Positions 11,301-23,855 of a stretch of 64,000 bases of DNA are shown in pieces; position 1 is the first letter of the stretch; each line of letters begins with the position of its first letter. Source of the DNA: Rhyzopertha dominica (Eukaryota; Arthropoda; Insecta; Coleoptera; Bostrichidae); the NCBI GenBank assembly GCA_025024175.1, contig QCXZ01000075.1, positions 3,844,001-3,908,000 of the forward strand, read 5' to 3'. The notes beneath the pieces were generated by a model that saw only the letters and a list, made by a program, of their open reading frames with translations, was not told the origin of the DNA and ran no database searches. The position numbers were made by a program, and so were the translations under genes.

Positions 11301-13300
11301 GACGTACCTATGACACTTTCATAAGCCAATCATAAGGGTCTGTCACTTTTTTCTATGTAATAAACCAACAAATTTATTTAATATCAAATATTTGCTCAAG
11401 CTGTGCTAATATTAGAACTAAGATCAGCAGAATATCGCTAGTGGTCTACCTGCGCATATATGCAGTGCCTGGCATGTCTAAACAGCTGTTAATTCCTATT
11501 AGACAATAAACAACGAAATGAAAAAAAAAACATGAAAACTAAAGTTCTATAAATCTATAAAAAGCTGGTTTAACACAATTAAGGAATTATGGCCGGTATA
11601 AACTTTATGGCGTGGCGGAAAAACAAAACTTCTCGCGATCTTACTTTATTTCAATTACGCTTAGCAATTCGTTGAGCAGCTATTTAGAGTGTAAACCACT
11701 ACATTTTGTACAAAAGTCTTAACGCAACATCCTAAAATTTGTATTACTCCAACTGCTGTAACTTATTACATATTGCGTTTGGCGCACCCAATTATATTAT
11801 TTGGGAAAGTTTCCGTCTTCAAATATCATCATTGTTTAAGTACGCTTTAAGCTAGACGTTACGCCTTGACCTTGTTATACGCTTTGTTTAGCTGGTAAAA
11901 AAATGTGGTTGTTCTAATAATAATAGGTTTCGCTCTATTTGAAGGATCTGTAATTTAACACGGATACGTTGACATTTCGTTTATGTGATTTTGAATTATG
12001 TGAACACCAGTTAAATGTATTTTTAATTAGTGAATAAGGAAACCACCAACCTTGAATTGGCCTTCCTGTGATTCGGATATCTTCAGGTATCTTAGCAAGG
12101 ATACTAAACAGATATTATCTTAATTAAATGAGTTCTATATTCAATCACACGAAAATATTTGAAGATCACAAGGCAAACTTTGTGCTTTCTATGACGAACA
12201 ATACGTTTTTTATGGGAGCGCATGTTACATATTTTTCTTGTACTTTTAACCGTTATCGTAATATGTACAGGCCAATGGTTTTAAAGTGTCAAACTGATTA
12301 GTAAACAACATTGCACTGCATAAAAGTAAACAGGTCTCACTTTTAAACTTCATTGATTATTACAGATCAATGAAACACTATCACTGATACTTATTTGGAG
12401 AATCGACCAATATTATCCTGTTTAAAAAAATACATGATATTTTGATCTTTCAGGTATCTTAGCAAAATTCTAGTTCTAGTAGACATGATCTATGTAAATA
12501 TATTCAGCTAAATTACAAAAACCTAAAAAAATACAACGCAACCATTATACACGAGTAGTGTACATTTTCGTACATAGAAGTAAACTCTTAAATTTATATG
12601 AAGTGGGCTTATTTGAATAAAAGTCACTTATTTTTGAAGGTTAGCGGTTGTTTCAATGCTGTAGATTGTCTGGTATTTGCTTTACGTACCATATGTTTTC
12701 TTTTTTTTGCCAACAGTCGGTAATAAAATGCACCACTGATATCACATTTTTTTTGCTGTTTTCCAAGATATATCACACACGAAATCTATTCATTTGGCCA
12801 AACGAGATATTAATTTTTGTTTAATATTGAAAATTTCACGGGTGTGTATGTCGACGTATAAACATCATTATCTAAGTTTATTCACATTTTGTGTATTTAG
12901 CATATAATACAATGGAAAAGAATTACTCAAACCACAAAAAGTTCATATGATGCTTGTTTACACACAATGTGGCAGAAATTCTTTATTAGTTACTTATCAC
13001 AATTGAATCCACATTCGAAAATTGAAAGTGCATTTAAGAACGGCAGGCAAAATAGAAAAAATGCAAGATAATATTTTGTCGGAAAGATCGCTGTCTCTTG
13101 AAAACACTGACAAAAAGTTATTAGTCTGACGTAAAAGGCGAATTTGCCTGACACAAGTTCAAACAAAATTTTGAAAGTAAATAAACAAATCACCAAGGAA
13201 GCGAGACGTCATAGAAACAACGTGCCAACCTGATAAAAAAGAACCTAACGACGAAAAAGGAACTACCTACCTACTAGATATACACGAACTACTTCATAAA
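8314..13300. other. Long AT-rich stretch, no gene recognised
   Basis: Only short chance ORFs. TACAGGGTGATTCTC at 10197-10211 and the complement of TACAGGGTGGGCTAAG near 9734-9752 look like isolated ends of two different mariner-type elements, with no transposase between or beside them. A short AT dinucleotide run lies near 9321-9332. Nothing else stands out. Confidence 0.4.
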
Positions 13301-13306
13301 AGATAA

Positions 13307-13549
13307 CTACAAAATACCCTTCCAAATGTCACCTAACTCATAATGTCCACAATCACTATTAAAATTATTAGTATTCCTACAAATTTCTAAAGCTTCTTTT
13401 ATTTGACGTTTGTGATAATATTTTTCTCTGCGCAAAATTTTTGTTTTATCAAAGTCGGTCATGTGTTTAGTCAAATATGAGTGTTCAGCTACCCAAGATT
13501 TATATATCTGTTGCAGCCTAGTAGCAAGTATGTGTTCTTTTCCGCACAT
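13307..13549 (-). pseudogene. Penelope-like element, C-terminal fragment
   Basis: An 80-residue minus-strand frame contains LATRLQQIYKSWVAEHSYLT followed by FDKTKIL and a histidine/lysine-rich stretch, ending ELGDIWKGIL. As I recognise it, this is the tail of a Penelope-like retroelement GIY-YIG endonuclease region and the residues after it (AEHSY.. then FD.TKIL.. then IKEALEI). The same pattern recurs at ~54945-55065 on the minus strand. The rest of the element is missing or unrecognisable here. Confidence 0.65.
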
Positions 13550-15390
13550 GTACCAGCGAGACGTTCAGATTTGAGTCCGTTGGACTTTTTCGACTAATTT
13601 AATTTAAACAGACAAACCTGTTAATTACGCTTAGCTATCGTTCTGTTTTGTGATAATCCATAAACATTAACTGAACGATTGCATTTTAAACATGTATATT
13701 AGAGTGATTGATGATGTTTTATTTCAATAAAAGCTAATATTACACTCTCACTCAAAGTTAATACCGCGTGTGTGACATACATTTGAAACGAGAACACAAT
13801 AAGGATTCTGATGATGTGCATAACACCTAATGTTAAAAAAAAACAACAGTTCATGGTATGTATAGGAAATGCTAGACCATCAACAGTATTAAAACAACCT
13901 TTCGTTATAGGGCTTGAAAATGTGTAACGCTGTGATATAGGTATTAACATTTTCTTTAGCAGCAACAAATGTTTTTCTCTTCTTTCTTTTCAAATCAAAA
14001 TGGCCAAAAAATAATACAGCACGCAGTCACAGCAAATATGAGCTTCTTGTTCCTCGTTGTTTATCTGATGGGAGACTAATACATGTTAAAGGAAAAAATC
14101 AATGCAACTGACTGTCATCCATAACAACTAACAAATACATCTATTATGTTTGCCAAATACAAAAAGCGGGTAGGTATTAAAAAACTACCTGTCAAGTTGT
14201 TTAAAACAGTGAATGATGATCATCCAAAAGTATATAATGCAGCCTTCATGTACATTTGCAAAAAAATGCAAATCAAGTGTCTTTATATTTAATGGTGTTG
14301 TATACAACTTCGTGTTTCTGTTAGCAAAAGATACGTGATATGTTTAAAATGCACAATTAAAAATTCAAATCCAGTCACATTGCGTATTCGAATGGGAATA
14401 TCGTTTTACCTTCATGTATTGCCACACCTGTAAAGTTTGGAATACAAAGACTCTACTTTAATTTAAATTGCAACTTTGAAATTAAAATCAAACAACATAT
14501 ATCACTAACAAAGTATGTCTTATCAAGTAATAAATAATGAAGAAGGCTTTTAAATATCGGTCTAGACCTCTAAAATTACGTAGAAATAAGGACTTCAAGT
14601 CAAATACACACACGCAGTTTTTTCAATACGCGTTTTACTGTCGAACCAAAATAACCACACAAGTCACATCATCGTGCATTGACTCACGTCGATCGAGGAA
14701 GCTTAATCAAACACCTGGAAGGTTGGATTTCGAAACCAAATGACAGACTGACCTTACCCGAAGCACATAACTTTTCTCCGCACGTTCTTTGTGTGAAATG
14801 CAACTGTTGCAACTGATTCTGTTGCTAAGCATGCTTCAGTTGCTCCTGTATTTTTTACACCCAGTTCTGGTAAAATATAGTCGGAATTTTGGTGCAAAAA
14901 GAAAACTCAAACATATGAAGGACGACTGCTTTCTCGTTAAACAACGGTTATGCAAAGGTCGCCATAGTTTACTCTTATGGTACTTAATTAGAATAAACGC
15001 TTACAAAAACGTAATAATTGTCCGCAAACTGTCAATAAGTATCACACAAAAAGTTTAACGTTGAAGCAATTCACACTTCTAAAAAGCAAATATGATATTA
15101 TCGCAAGTTTCTGGAAGCTTTGTACATTTAGCAATTAAAATTATTCTCTTATTTTCTGTTTGGTATTTAGTTTAGTGCGTATTCAATTTGACTAGCACTT
15201 ATGTTAAGGCAATCCTCTTCTATTTAAACATATTCGGCATCATTTTTGACAAAGTATGGATTTTCTAAGTTCCCAAAATGATAAATTGTTAACTTTTTGC
15301 ATTAACCTTTCAAATAGCAAAAGTAGTAGCTTCCTCTGTGAGATCTGTTAGCAAGTTTCATTTCTAAACATAAGAAAATTATGTTGAATG
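13550..15390. other. Intergenic, nothing recognised
   Basis: Short ORFs at 14537-14743 and 14789-15058 have no recognisable motif. This could be decayed Penelope-like sequence linked to the fragments on either side, but I cannot show that. Confidence 0.35.
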
Positions 15391-15392
15391 GA

Positions 15393-16050
15393 TTCAAAGG
15401 TGCATTCATTGTGAAATTAGGTAGCTTGGAAACAAGCTGATTGAATATACCACTTAGAAAACAAAGTTTCGAAAAAGAATTGACAACAATTAATCAAATA
15501 GCCTTTAACAATGGATATGATACAAAAATTGTGGACCAAATACTTAAAAAGCAATATAAAGTTAGAATACAAAGAATGCTGTACAATGCTAACATCAATA
15601 AAAAAGAACATATTTTCGCCGCAGTAAATTATATCAAAGGAGTTAGTGTTTGTGTTAAAAACAGGGTGAATAGACTCGGAATAAAAGCAATAGAGGTTAA
15701 TAAGTGCAATTTGAGAGGTCTTCTAGTTAATAATAAGCCCCAAAATCTAATAAATTGAATAAAAACGGCATCTACCAAATAAAATACATGTAATGTTACA
15801 TGATATACATAGGACAAGGTTTTGCTGAACATTGCATAAAAAATAAGCATTACTTAGATAAAAGCAACGTTAAAGTTTTACATTGCGAAAGGAAAGGTAA
15901 AAAACTGAACCTTTAGAACTTTTGGAAATTAAGAACATTTGGCAAATACACGAATAGAAATTCCCACGTCCAGTACGCCTTTGATATTGCCGAAATTATA
16001 AAGACGGCCTTCAAAACCCAGGCGAGAGAATTTTACAACTGTACTTTACA
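15393..16050 (+). pseudogene. Penelope-like element, RT end plus GIY-YIG endonuclease, decayed
   Basis: The open part (15441-15758) reads LNIPLRKQSFEKELTTINQI and continues with AFNNGYD, the linker that follows the reverse transcriptase core in Penelope-like proteins. Downstream, the same strand shows NKNGIYQIKY, then a stop, then CYMIYIGQ, the GIY and YIG halves of a GIY-YIG nuclease. Further on come LDKSNVKVLHCE and AFDIAEIIKTAF. At least three stops or frame changes interrupt it (one at 15756-15758, one at 15790, one near 15914). It is a fragment in the opposite orientation to the one at 13307-13549, so the two are separate insertions or a rearranged element. Confidence 0.65.
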
Positions 16051-16559
16051 ACCGTTGTAAAAAAGGAGACGTAAACAAAATTCTGCACATCTGAGTTTAG
16101 TATAACGCTGGTATCTCTTTGACAATGACCGTATGGTTGAAACGATCGTCAGAGTTATCTGATAAATCAAGTGAGACAAAACACATACGTTCAATCAGCT
16201 TGTTTCCTAGCTACCGAATTGATAAGAAAATTCTTATCGTGGTCACTGAAAGTATACTACTTGTTAATGGTACATATCCATCAGATTTAGCTGGATTCGG
16301 ACAAAGAAGCTTATTTAAATCATTTTATTTTCTGATAATTTTATGGTGACCAAAGTTATAAGTTGTAATGCTTTTTGATAACACAAGTAAGAGGTAATAT
16401 GAGATCCAACTCAGTCAAGTTCAGTTGATCATTTCGTTATTACAGAAAGATATTTCCTAGAAAGACTGATAACATATATCCCATAAGTTTTGGCAATTTC
16501 GAGTGTGCTTTGGAAACAAAAGTTCCTTAGTGATCCTTCAACAATTGCATATTGAAAGC

Positions 16560-16850
16560 GTCGATATGTCATGCAAATTAGAGGTCCGCGAGTCGCCCAA
16601 AGTCGAAATTGTTCGACTGTTCCAACATCAAAATATATCCCGTAGAAAGATTTATCGTACAATCGCTGAATGTGAGCAAGGTATCCCATGTCTGAACTTG
16701 CCAAAAAGCGGTCGGTCAAAAGTTCTTACTCCACGCAGGGAGCAGCAACTGGTAGCAAGAGCGAAGATTCCAAAATATAGGGCAAACCTACTGGCATTTA
16801 AGACAAGTTGTCAAAGATATTTTTGTTTCCATAGCATCTTGCAATTTTCT
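16560..16850 (+). pseudogene. DD37E-type mariner-superfamily transposase, N-terminal fragment
   Basis: The frame reads KVEIVRLFQHQNISRRKIYR then ECEQGIPCLNLPKSGRSK. This is the paired HTH region that aligns closely with the minus-strand remnant at 28580-28942 (ADIVNIFQGRNISRATIYRI, then ECEEGKPCANLPKRGRP). Both HTHs and the GRP-like linker are visible. The catalytic domain is absent: similarity stops near 16790 and the ORF ends at 16859. Confidence 0.7.
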
Positions 16851-16859
16851 TTTTATTAA

Positions 16860-17264
16860 TCATTTTAGCGCCTCGGAAATTTGTACCAAAATTAATGAGA
16901 CGTTATTTTATTAACATATAAAGATTTAGTGTCCTTCATTGGTTAATTAAATTAAAACCATTAATACAAACTATAAAAAATTACTTTCTGGCTCCCAACA
17001 TATACTAAAAGAAGTCGCAAAGTAACACTTGCGTATGTCCATCTATTTGACACAAGCTCATGAAAAACAAAGAATTATATTTCCGGTTTATGTTTCTTTT
17101 AAAGCGAATACATTACTGAACATAATGTTGAACGAACTATTCTTAGAAATTCTTTCAATTTCACTTCTTGCAAGCAAACAAAGTCTTTAATTTCTGTTAT
17201 TGGAAAGGATAATTGTTTCAGAAAAAATTAGGATTTAAATCAAACACAACCATGAAAATAAACA
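16860..17264. other. Intergenic, nothing recognised
   Basis: AT-rich sequence between the HTH fragment and copy B of the DD41D element. No coding or repeat signal seen. Confidence 0.4.
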
Positions 17265-17266
17265 TA

Positions 17267-19552
17267 CCGGGTGATTTTTTGAAAACTTCACACCTTAAAT
17301 AACTTTAAATAGAGGAAAAATTTAAAATTTTGCAAAAACAGGTAAACTTTTGTTTGCAGGGGGACAACTTTTGAGATAAGTTTTTAATGGATAGCGCTTA
17401 CCCTCTTAGCGGGGTAGATACCCCTTCAAAAATTTTAAATGAAACTACCCATTTTACGATACATCATTTAAAAGCTTATTACACAAGGAGTCTTGCCATG
17501 TAATTAGTTTTACTATTTTTTACCCATTGACGGGGTAGTGGGTCAAAAAGTGCATTGTAGCAAGTGGCTTATAAAATGGAATATTTTGGACTTTTCTTTA
17601 ACAAAATTTATTGTCTTGTTACAATAAAAATTGTCCTTACTTAAGCCTATAAAAACTTGTTAAAAATAATTGTTACACCTAAGCAAAATGCCAAAAATAC
17701 TTAAAATTTTCTTTCGACATTACTTGATATTGCAACTCGACAGTTTATACTGAATTGGCTAAATAATTATCTACTTTGTGTTTCCAATTTGTTGTTTCAA
17801 CTTTTTGGCTACTTCTTTGGCACGACCATCTTTTTGTTCACATTCCTTTTTATAAATCGCGTGAAATTTTAAAGTGAGAGTCCAATTGATAATGGTTTAT
17901 TCAACTGCCGAAAGGGTAGAAATAATTTTTATTTACGGTGCTGAGCATAGCTGTGCTCGTGCGTCAGCAAGGGTGTTTAACGAACGGCACCCCGATAAAA
18001 ATGTTGACGCTAGGTACATTCTCGACCTCGTGCAGAAATTTCAAGACACTGGATCTATAGTAAACTAAAAAAGGGCAGGGAATAGAGTCTTTGATGAAAT
18101 GGCCCAACTTGAAGTACTTGGTTTTTTCAATGCATCCAACTAGCTCTTTGCGTAACATTTCTACAGCCACTGGACTTTCTTATTCATCCGAAAGGAAAGT
18201 TACAAAACTGCACAAATTCCATCCCTATAAGATGAAAACTCTCCAGGAACTCGGCGAAGATGACTTCGATAGAAGACTGCAATTTTGCGAAATTATGACA
18301 GAAAAGATTATAGTAAATCCAAATCTAATAAAAAATATCTGCTTCAGTGATGAATGCACATTTTTTTTTGAACGGCTCTGTACATAACGTCAGGTACTGG
18401 AGTGCCGAAAATCCTTATATTTTTCAAGAAGGTCATACACAAGTTCCTCAGAAGCTGAACGTCTGGGCTGGAATACTTGGCAACGCAATTGTAGGTCCAA
18501 TTTTCATTGATGGGACGCTAAATGGGGGAATGTATTTAGAATTACTTGATAACGTTNTTGATCCTTTAATCACAGAGCAATTAGAAAACCAACGTGACCC
18601 TGAAGGAAATCCAATGTTGGATGAATACGAATTGTTTTACCAACATGATGGAGCCCCACCGCATTACGCCATTAACGTGCGAAATTGGTTAAATCATAGA
18701 TTTCCTCTTCACTGGATTGGTAGGCGTGGAACAATTGAATGGCCGCCACGATCACCCGATTTGACTGCTTTAGATTTCTTTCTATGGGGTCATTTAAAAT
18801 CTGTGGTTTACAAAACACAACCTACTAGCCTGGACGATCTGCGAGTAAGAATTATTAACGAGTGCAGGAGGATNCCACCTGAAACTTTCCGGAAAGTGCA
18901 GCAGGAGTTCGAGAACCGTCTGTATTATTGTATGGAAAGAGGTGGTGCACATTTTGAGAATCTATTGTAAGGTTTGAATTTCTATGGTTTTGTTCACACT
19001 GTTTTTGGNGTTACAAATAAATAATTTTTCTTTTTCGTGGACATGGACTTTCTAAAAAATTATATGATAAATACTTTAATGTTAATAATAATGTTAAAAG
19101 AAAATTTTCAGTATTCTGGGAGTTTTTTTTAAGTGTCATATTTTTTACAAGTTGTTTGTTTAAATTTTGGGTTCTCGTAAGGTCAAATTTTATTTCCGCT
19201 CTAAAATAAAATACATTTGGTTGAAAAGAGTCCAAAATATTCAATTTAATAAGCAACCTGTTTCGTAGGCACTATTAATCTATTACCCCGTCAATAAGTT
19301 AAACGTGGTAAAACTAATTACATGGCCAGACTCTTTGTGAAATAAGCTTTCAAATGATGTATCACAAGATGGATAGTTCCATTTAAAATTTTTAAAGGGG
19401 TGTCTACCCTGCTCAGAGAGTAAGCGCTATCCATTAAAAACTTATCTCAAAAGTTGTCCCCCTGCAAACAAAAGTTTACCTGTTTGCAAATTTTTAAATT
19501 TTTGCTATATTTAAAGTTGTTTAAGGTGTGAAATTTTCAAAAAATCTCCCTG
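17267..19552 (+). mobile_element. Mariner-superfamily DD41D element, copy B (complete)
   Basis: A 2.29-kb copy flanked by TA (17265-17266 and 19553-19554). Ends are CCGGGTGATTTTTTGAAAAC and the inverse complement of CAGGGAGATTTTTTGAAAAT. The long terminal inverted repeats include the paired blocks with GATAGCGCTTACCCTCTTAG at the left and its counterpart near 19418-19436. This copy keeps the right-arm segment that copy A has lost. It contains three undetermined bases. Confidence 0.92.
17892..18970 (+). pseudogene. DD41D mariner-like transposase, copy B, broken
   Basis: Starts at the ATG 17892. A nonsense codon follows GSIVN (TAA at 18066-18068). A small deletion near 18121 removes part of the GHFAMDP segment seen in copies A and C. 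A run of nine T at 18361-18369 shifts the frame where eight are needed. After that the catalytic half is open to 18970: NVWAGILGNAIVGPIF, then YQHDGAPPHYAINV, then WPPRSPDLTALDFFLWG. The spacing from the Asp of HDGAP to the Asp of TALD is 41 residues. Mos1, aligned in the same way, gives 34, so this is a DD41D type. It has the best preserved catalytic region of the three copies. Confidence 0.88.
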
Positions 19553-19554
19553 TA

Positions 19555-20358
19555 TATAAAATATAGAAGTTATTTTTCCAATATAATAGGTAGTATTAAA
19601 ATAAAGGTATTAAAAAAGTTTCTCAAAAATTTTACGGTTGCTGGTAACTAATTATAATTAAATTGTGAATGCAGACGTGTCGGACAACTTATATGAATGA
19701 ATGTTAAAAAAACAATGCCCGCCGAAATTAGTAATTTAAAACAAAGGTCAACGTTATAATTTATTCATAGAAATCTTAACGATTTAATTAAGTAACCAGC
19801 CACTATGCATTTTTATCTGGCTGCTACTTAATTATTTTTATACTGTATTATGGAAAGGCGAGATCAATTCATAAATATGTATCATTTAACTCTCAGCTGT
19901 TTCTAATGACTAAGCATTTATGGTTTTTGATTGTATTCCACTTCAACCTGTACATTCGATGGCATTGAACCGCGATAATTATGCATGTTAGATTAAAACC
20001 GGTAGTGGTGCAAAAAATTGACGATAAATCCCAATCCATTGACGTTCGCCATCTCGACAAAGGAAAAACACAATACCAAAACTTTCCTCTACCGGTATAT
20101 GATTTAAAATACTTAATTACCTGCGGGAAACACCCAGAAAGGAGAATAGTCAATAATCACCAGCTTCCGGAACGTCTTGCAGGTAATAGGAACCACACTA
20201 TACTCTACGAAGTCATGGCTAAATATGGTACGATTTTTTTAAGTGCAATTATTGTTGGACATTTAAAAATTAACAGTTCTTCAAGTATTTGTAGGTCATT
20301 ACAGTTCAAAATAGGTTTAGAAATTATATACTTGTAAGTACGGATGTCTATATACGTA
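19555..20358. other. Intergenic with one unrecognised ORF (19981-20337)
   Basis: A 118-codon + strand ORF at 19981-20337 begins MHVRLKPVVVQKIDDKSQSI and has a protein-like first 80 residues (including ITCGKHPERRIVNNHQLPER). I recognise no family, see no splice structure around it, and cannot tell a decayed transposon piece from chance. Confidence 0.25.
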
Positions 20359-21361
20359 TACAGGATGTTTCACGAATGATAATGACCCTGACGAAATTAA
20401 AAATGCAACCCAAAACACATTTGCAGAGGTAACATTGATCATTGTTCATCATCTTAAAAAGTATAAAACGTAGAGAGCTGTATAAATTCGTAAATTTTGA
20501 CATAAACTTCAGTCACTTGCTTTAAGTAAATTGGGTAATGTAAAACAAAGTTTATTTTTGAAAAATGTTTATTCAATAACATTAATGTAATACATGCTCA
20601 AAATGTCGCCCTCCGCTGTTTTCCAAGCTTGAATTCGTGCCCAAAACGATCTTTCAACATGCATTAACATTTCTGGAGTGATGGATTTATATGCATCACG
20701 TATTTTATTTTCTAAATGTTCTACACATTCAATTGGTGTTTGGCATACTTGCTCTTTTACCATTCCACACAGAAAAAAATCCAAAGGAGTAAGGTCCGGG
20801 CTTCTCAGTGGGCAATGATTAATTGAACCTCTTCCTATCCACCAAATCAAGATGATTTCGCACTATTCTATGATAATGCGCAGGTGCCCCATCTTGTTGG
20901 AACCATAGATCTTGTCTTACTTGTAAATTTACATTTTGGAGAAGTACAGGTAAAATGTTTCTTAAAAAATCTAGATAACTATTGCCGTTTAAACTATCGC
21001 GAAAAAAATAAGGCCCAACAATTTGATTCCCCAATATTCCGCACCAGACATTCGTCGAGTAGATAGTTTGAAAATGTCCTCGAATCCAACGTGGATTTTC
21101 TTTGCGCATAATAATGCATATTATATTTGTTAGCTCCACCATTATTAGAAAATCTTGCTTCATCTGAGAAACAAATGTTGTCATAAAATCTCACATTCAA
21201 ATTAGGGTGTTCCCGAAAAAAGTTACAAAAAGCCAGTCTTTCAGGATAATCTGTCTCCTTTAAGGCCTGAACCAATTGAAGTGATATGGATGAAATTGAT
21301 TGGCTTTAATTATTCGGTGTACTGAAGACAGACTAATACCGGTTGCTCTTGAGACTACCCT

Positions 21362-23855
21362 TTGACTAATTTATTTATTTATTTATATACAGAAGCACAA
21401 ACAGGACGAACCTAAAACAGTGCTTACAACTTTTTCAAAAATGAAATTAACATATTATAGAATAAACCACACCGCAAAACAGAAATTATTAAAATGAAAA
21501 ATTAATACCTAATTAACACCTAATTTACGATTATAACATTATATAAGAAGTAAACTACCAAAATACGAAAGGAAACGGAAGAATTTATTGGTGGAGCACT
21601 TTAAAAAATTTTCTCCGAAATGAGTATACAGAATCACTAAATATATCAACTTCAAGTGGTGGATTAGTTGGCCTGCTTAATGAATTGTAGGACTTCATAC
21701 ATCTAAGAAGTGGAGAGTTTGCATATGCACTGGTACGTAAAACAAATTATGAGACCTAGTGTTATACACAGAAGGCACCGAAATATTCAACATACTCAAA
21801 ATAACTGTCGAGTCCACTGCACCACTGCAAATGCTGTGCAGATAACGAAGATCTGCAAAACTTCGTCGCTGCTCCTGAGGCAGCATGCGAAAGTGTTCAC
21901 GTATAAGATCAGTACTCTGCAGATATATACGAAGTTTATAAGCAACATATCTAACAAATTTGTTCTCAATCCTTTCAAGACTATTAATGTACACAATATA
22001 TTGGGGATTCCAAATAACCGAAGCATAGTTCAGAATACTATTAACATAAGCCATGAACAAAGAATTAAAAGATTTCCATTTTCTAAATTCAGAACAAACT
22101 CTAAAAATAAATCCTAGACTATTATTTGCCTTCCTTACGATATCGGAAATATGTTCACTAAATAACACCTTTGAATCAAATACAACACCCAAGTCTCTAA
22201 GTGAATTTACCCTATTCAACAAGTTACTGTTTATACTATAATCAAATTTTATAATGCTCTTATTCCTGGTAAAAGATATCGTGCAACATTTATCAATGTT
22301 AAAAAAAAGGCAGTACGATTTCAGCCTTTCAATATCCTCCTGGAGAAGCTTGCAATTGTCTATAGATGAAATACAACGATAGATTTTTAAATCATCGGCA
22401 TACATTAAAAAATTTGAATGTTTGAAACAATTGGAAATGTCATTTATATAGATATTAAACAACAAAGGACCTAGATGTGATCCTTAAGGAACACCCGAAG
22501 TTAATTCCACTTGATCACACTTAACCCTACCAATCTTCACAAACTGACTCCTATCAAACAAATATGATTCAAACCACGCAAGAAGAGAATCACACACTCC
22601 AATGTCTTCCAATTTATTAAGCATTATAAAATGATCAATTTTGTCAAACGCTTTGCTGAAGTCAGTGTAAATGCTATCAACCTGTTGTTGATTGTCCATT
22701 TGTTGTAATAAAAATTCTGTGGACACAAACAAATTAGAAACCACTGAGCGTCCACTCATGAATCCGTGTTGAGAAGGACAAATCAGAAATTTTACGTGGA
22801 AGAGGACATTATCGTATATGATTCAAAAATTTTAGCAAAAATACACAGCTTTGACACTGGGCGGTAACTAGCAACAAAACTCCGATTGCCTGATTTAAAG
22901 ATAGGTGAAACCGCAGCAGTTTTCCAGATTCTAGGAAAGACACCTTCTCCTAATGATTTATTGAAAATTATCTGAAGAGGAGTCAAGAGATCCATGCATT
23001 CCTTTATGAAAATGACTGGTATCATATCAAGGCCTATTCCCTGTTTTGAAAGAGCTTGTACTTTTTTCTTAATATCGTCCGCAGTTATTGAGGGAACACA
23101 TACATAATTATTTGTAGCCAATCGAGATGAACTCTTGCGATAAACGGGATTCGAGTCAACAAATACGGATGAAAAGTACCTCGAAAAACACTGACTTATA
23201 TCAAAATAACTAAATGCTGCACCATTACAATCATTCATAACAGTAGGAATGCCGATACATGCTTTTCGTTTATTATATGCAAACGACCAGAATTGTTTTG
23301 GCTCCACGCCAATTTTTCTTTCAACAGTTTCAATATAATTTCTATAGTCATTGTTAATGAGATACTTGCCCCGTCCTCTAAGTATTTTAAAAGTTAAGTA
23401 GTCCATCTTATTACCATATCTTTTCCAAAGACTGTGGTATTTCTTCTTTTCTTTAAGTGTTCTAATGATCATTTTTGAGAACCAGCTCTGATAACAGCAG
23501 GATTTTCTAACGCTCCGCGGTACATATTTATCAAATAAACTATACAGTACAGAATAAAGTTTTTGAAGTGACTTATTTGTGTCCAATGATTGGAACTCAC
23601 TATGCCAATCTATTTCGTTCATGTTATTATTAATGGCATTATAATCAGCAAACTTAAAGTTAAATGATGGGCTATAGGTTTTACGCATAAAAATCGTTGT
23701 ATTAACATGTAATTCAAATTCAAGAGCACCATGAAGTTCATCCACAGGGCACAACGGAAAATCAGATTTAAATAAATTGCGAACAATAAAGAAATTACTT
23801 AAAACTAAGTCCAGAGAGTTATTTGACAAATTTACAAAGCTATTATATTGCAGCA
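21362..23855 (-). mobile_element. 5'-truncated non-LTR retrotransposon (jockey/I-like LINE)
   Basis: A ~2.5-kb LINE on the minus strand. Its 3' end is a short TAAA-type tail (complement of the ATTTATTTATTTATTTATAT run at 21369-21388). The host transposon sequence is duplicated as AGGGT on the minus strand (ACCCT at 21357-21361 and 23856-23860 on the plus strand). It is truncated inside ORF2, so ORF1 and most of the endonuclease domain are missing. The duplication is short for a LINE, so the exact ends are provisional. Confidence 0.8.
21695..23840 (-). pseudogene. LINE ORF2: endonuclease tail and reverse transcriptase, broken
   Basis: Three minus-strand frames cover one ORF2. The first (23886-22792) carries the end of the endonuclease (NNSLDLVLSN, a His-rich segment) and the start of the reverse transcriptase (WKTAAVSPIFKSGNRSFVAS). 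The second (22759-22484) carries DFSKAFDKIDH and ends at SGVP, where a TAA stop replaces the expected Gln codon before GSHLGPL. The third (22465-21695) carries LLFNIYINDIS, then the catalytic MYADDLKIY and the thumb and connector region to LHFLDV. A frameshift near 22790 and the in-frame stop near 22483 inactivate it. The family is close to jockey/I-type LINEs by motif order; clade assignment needs a tree. Confidence 0.82.

Noticed and set aside
13810..13830. CTGATGA at 13810 as a hammerhead core
   Set aside because: No GAAA box with a stem II follows.
21710..22117. 135-codon + strand ORF
   Set aside because: Antisense shadow of the LINE reverse transcriptase C-terminal region.
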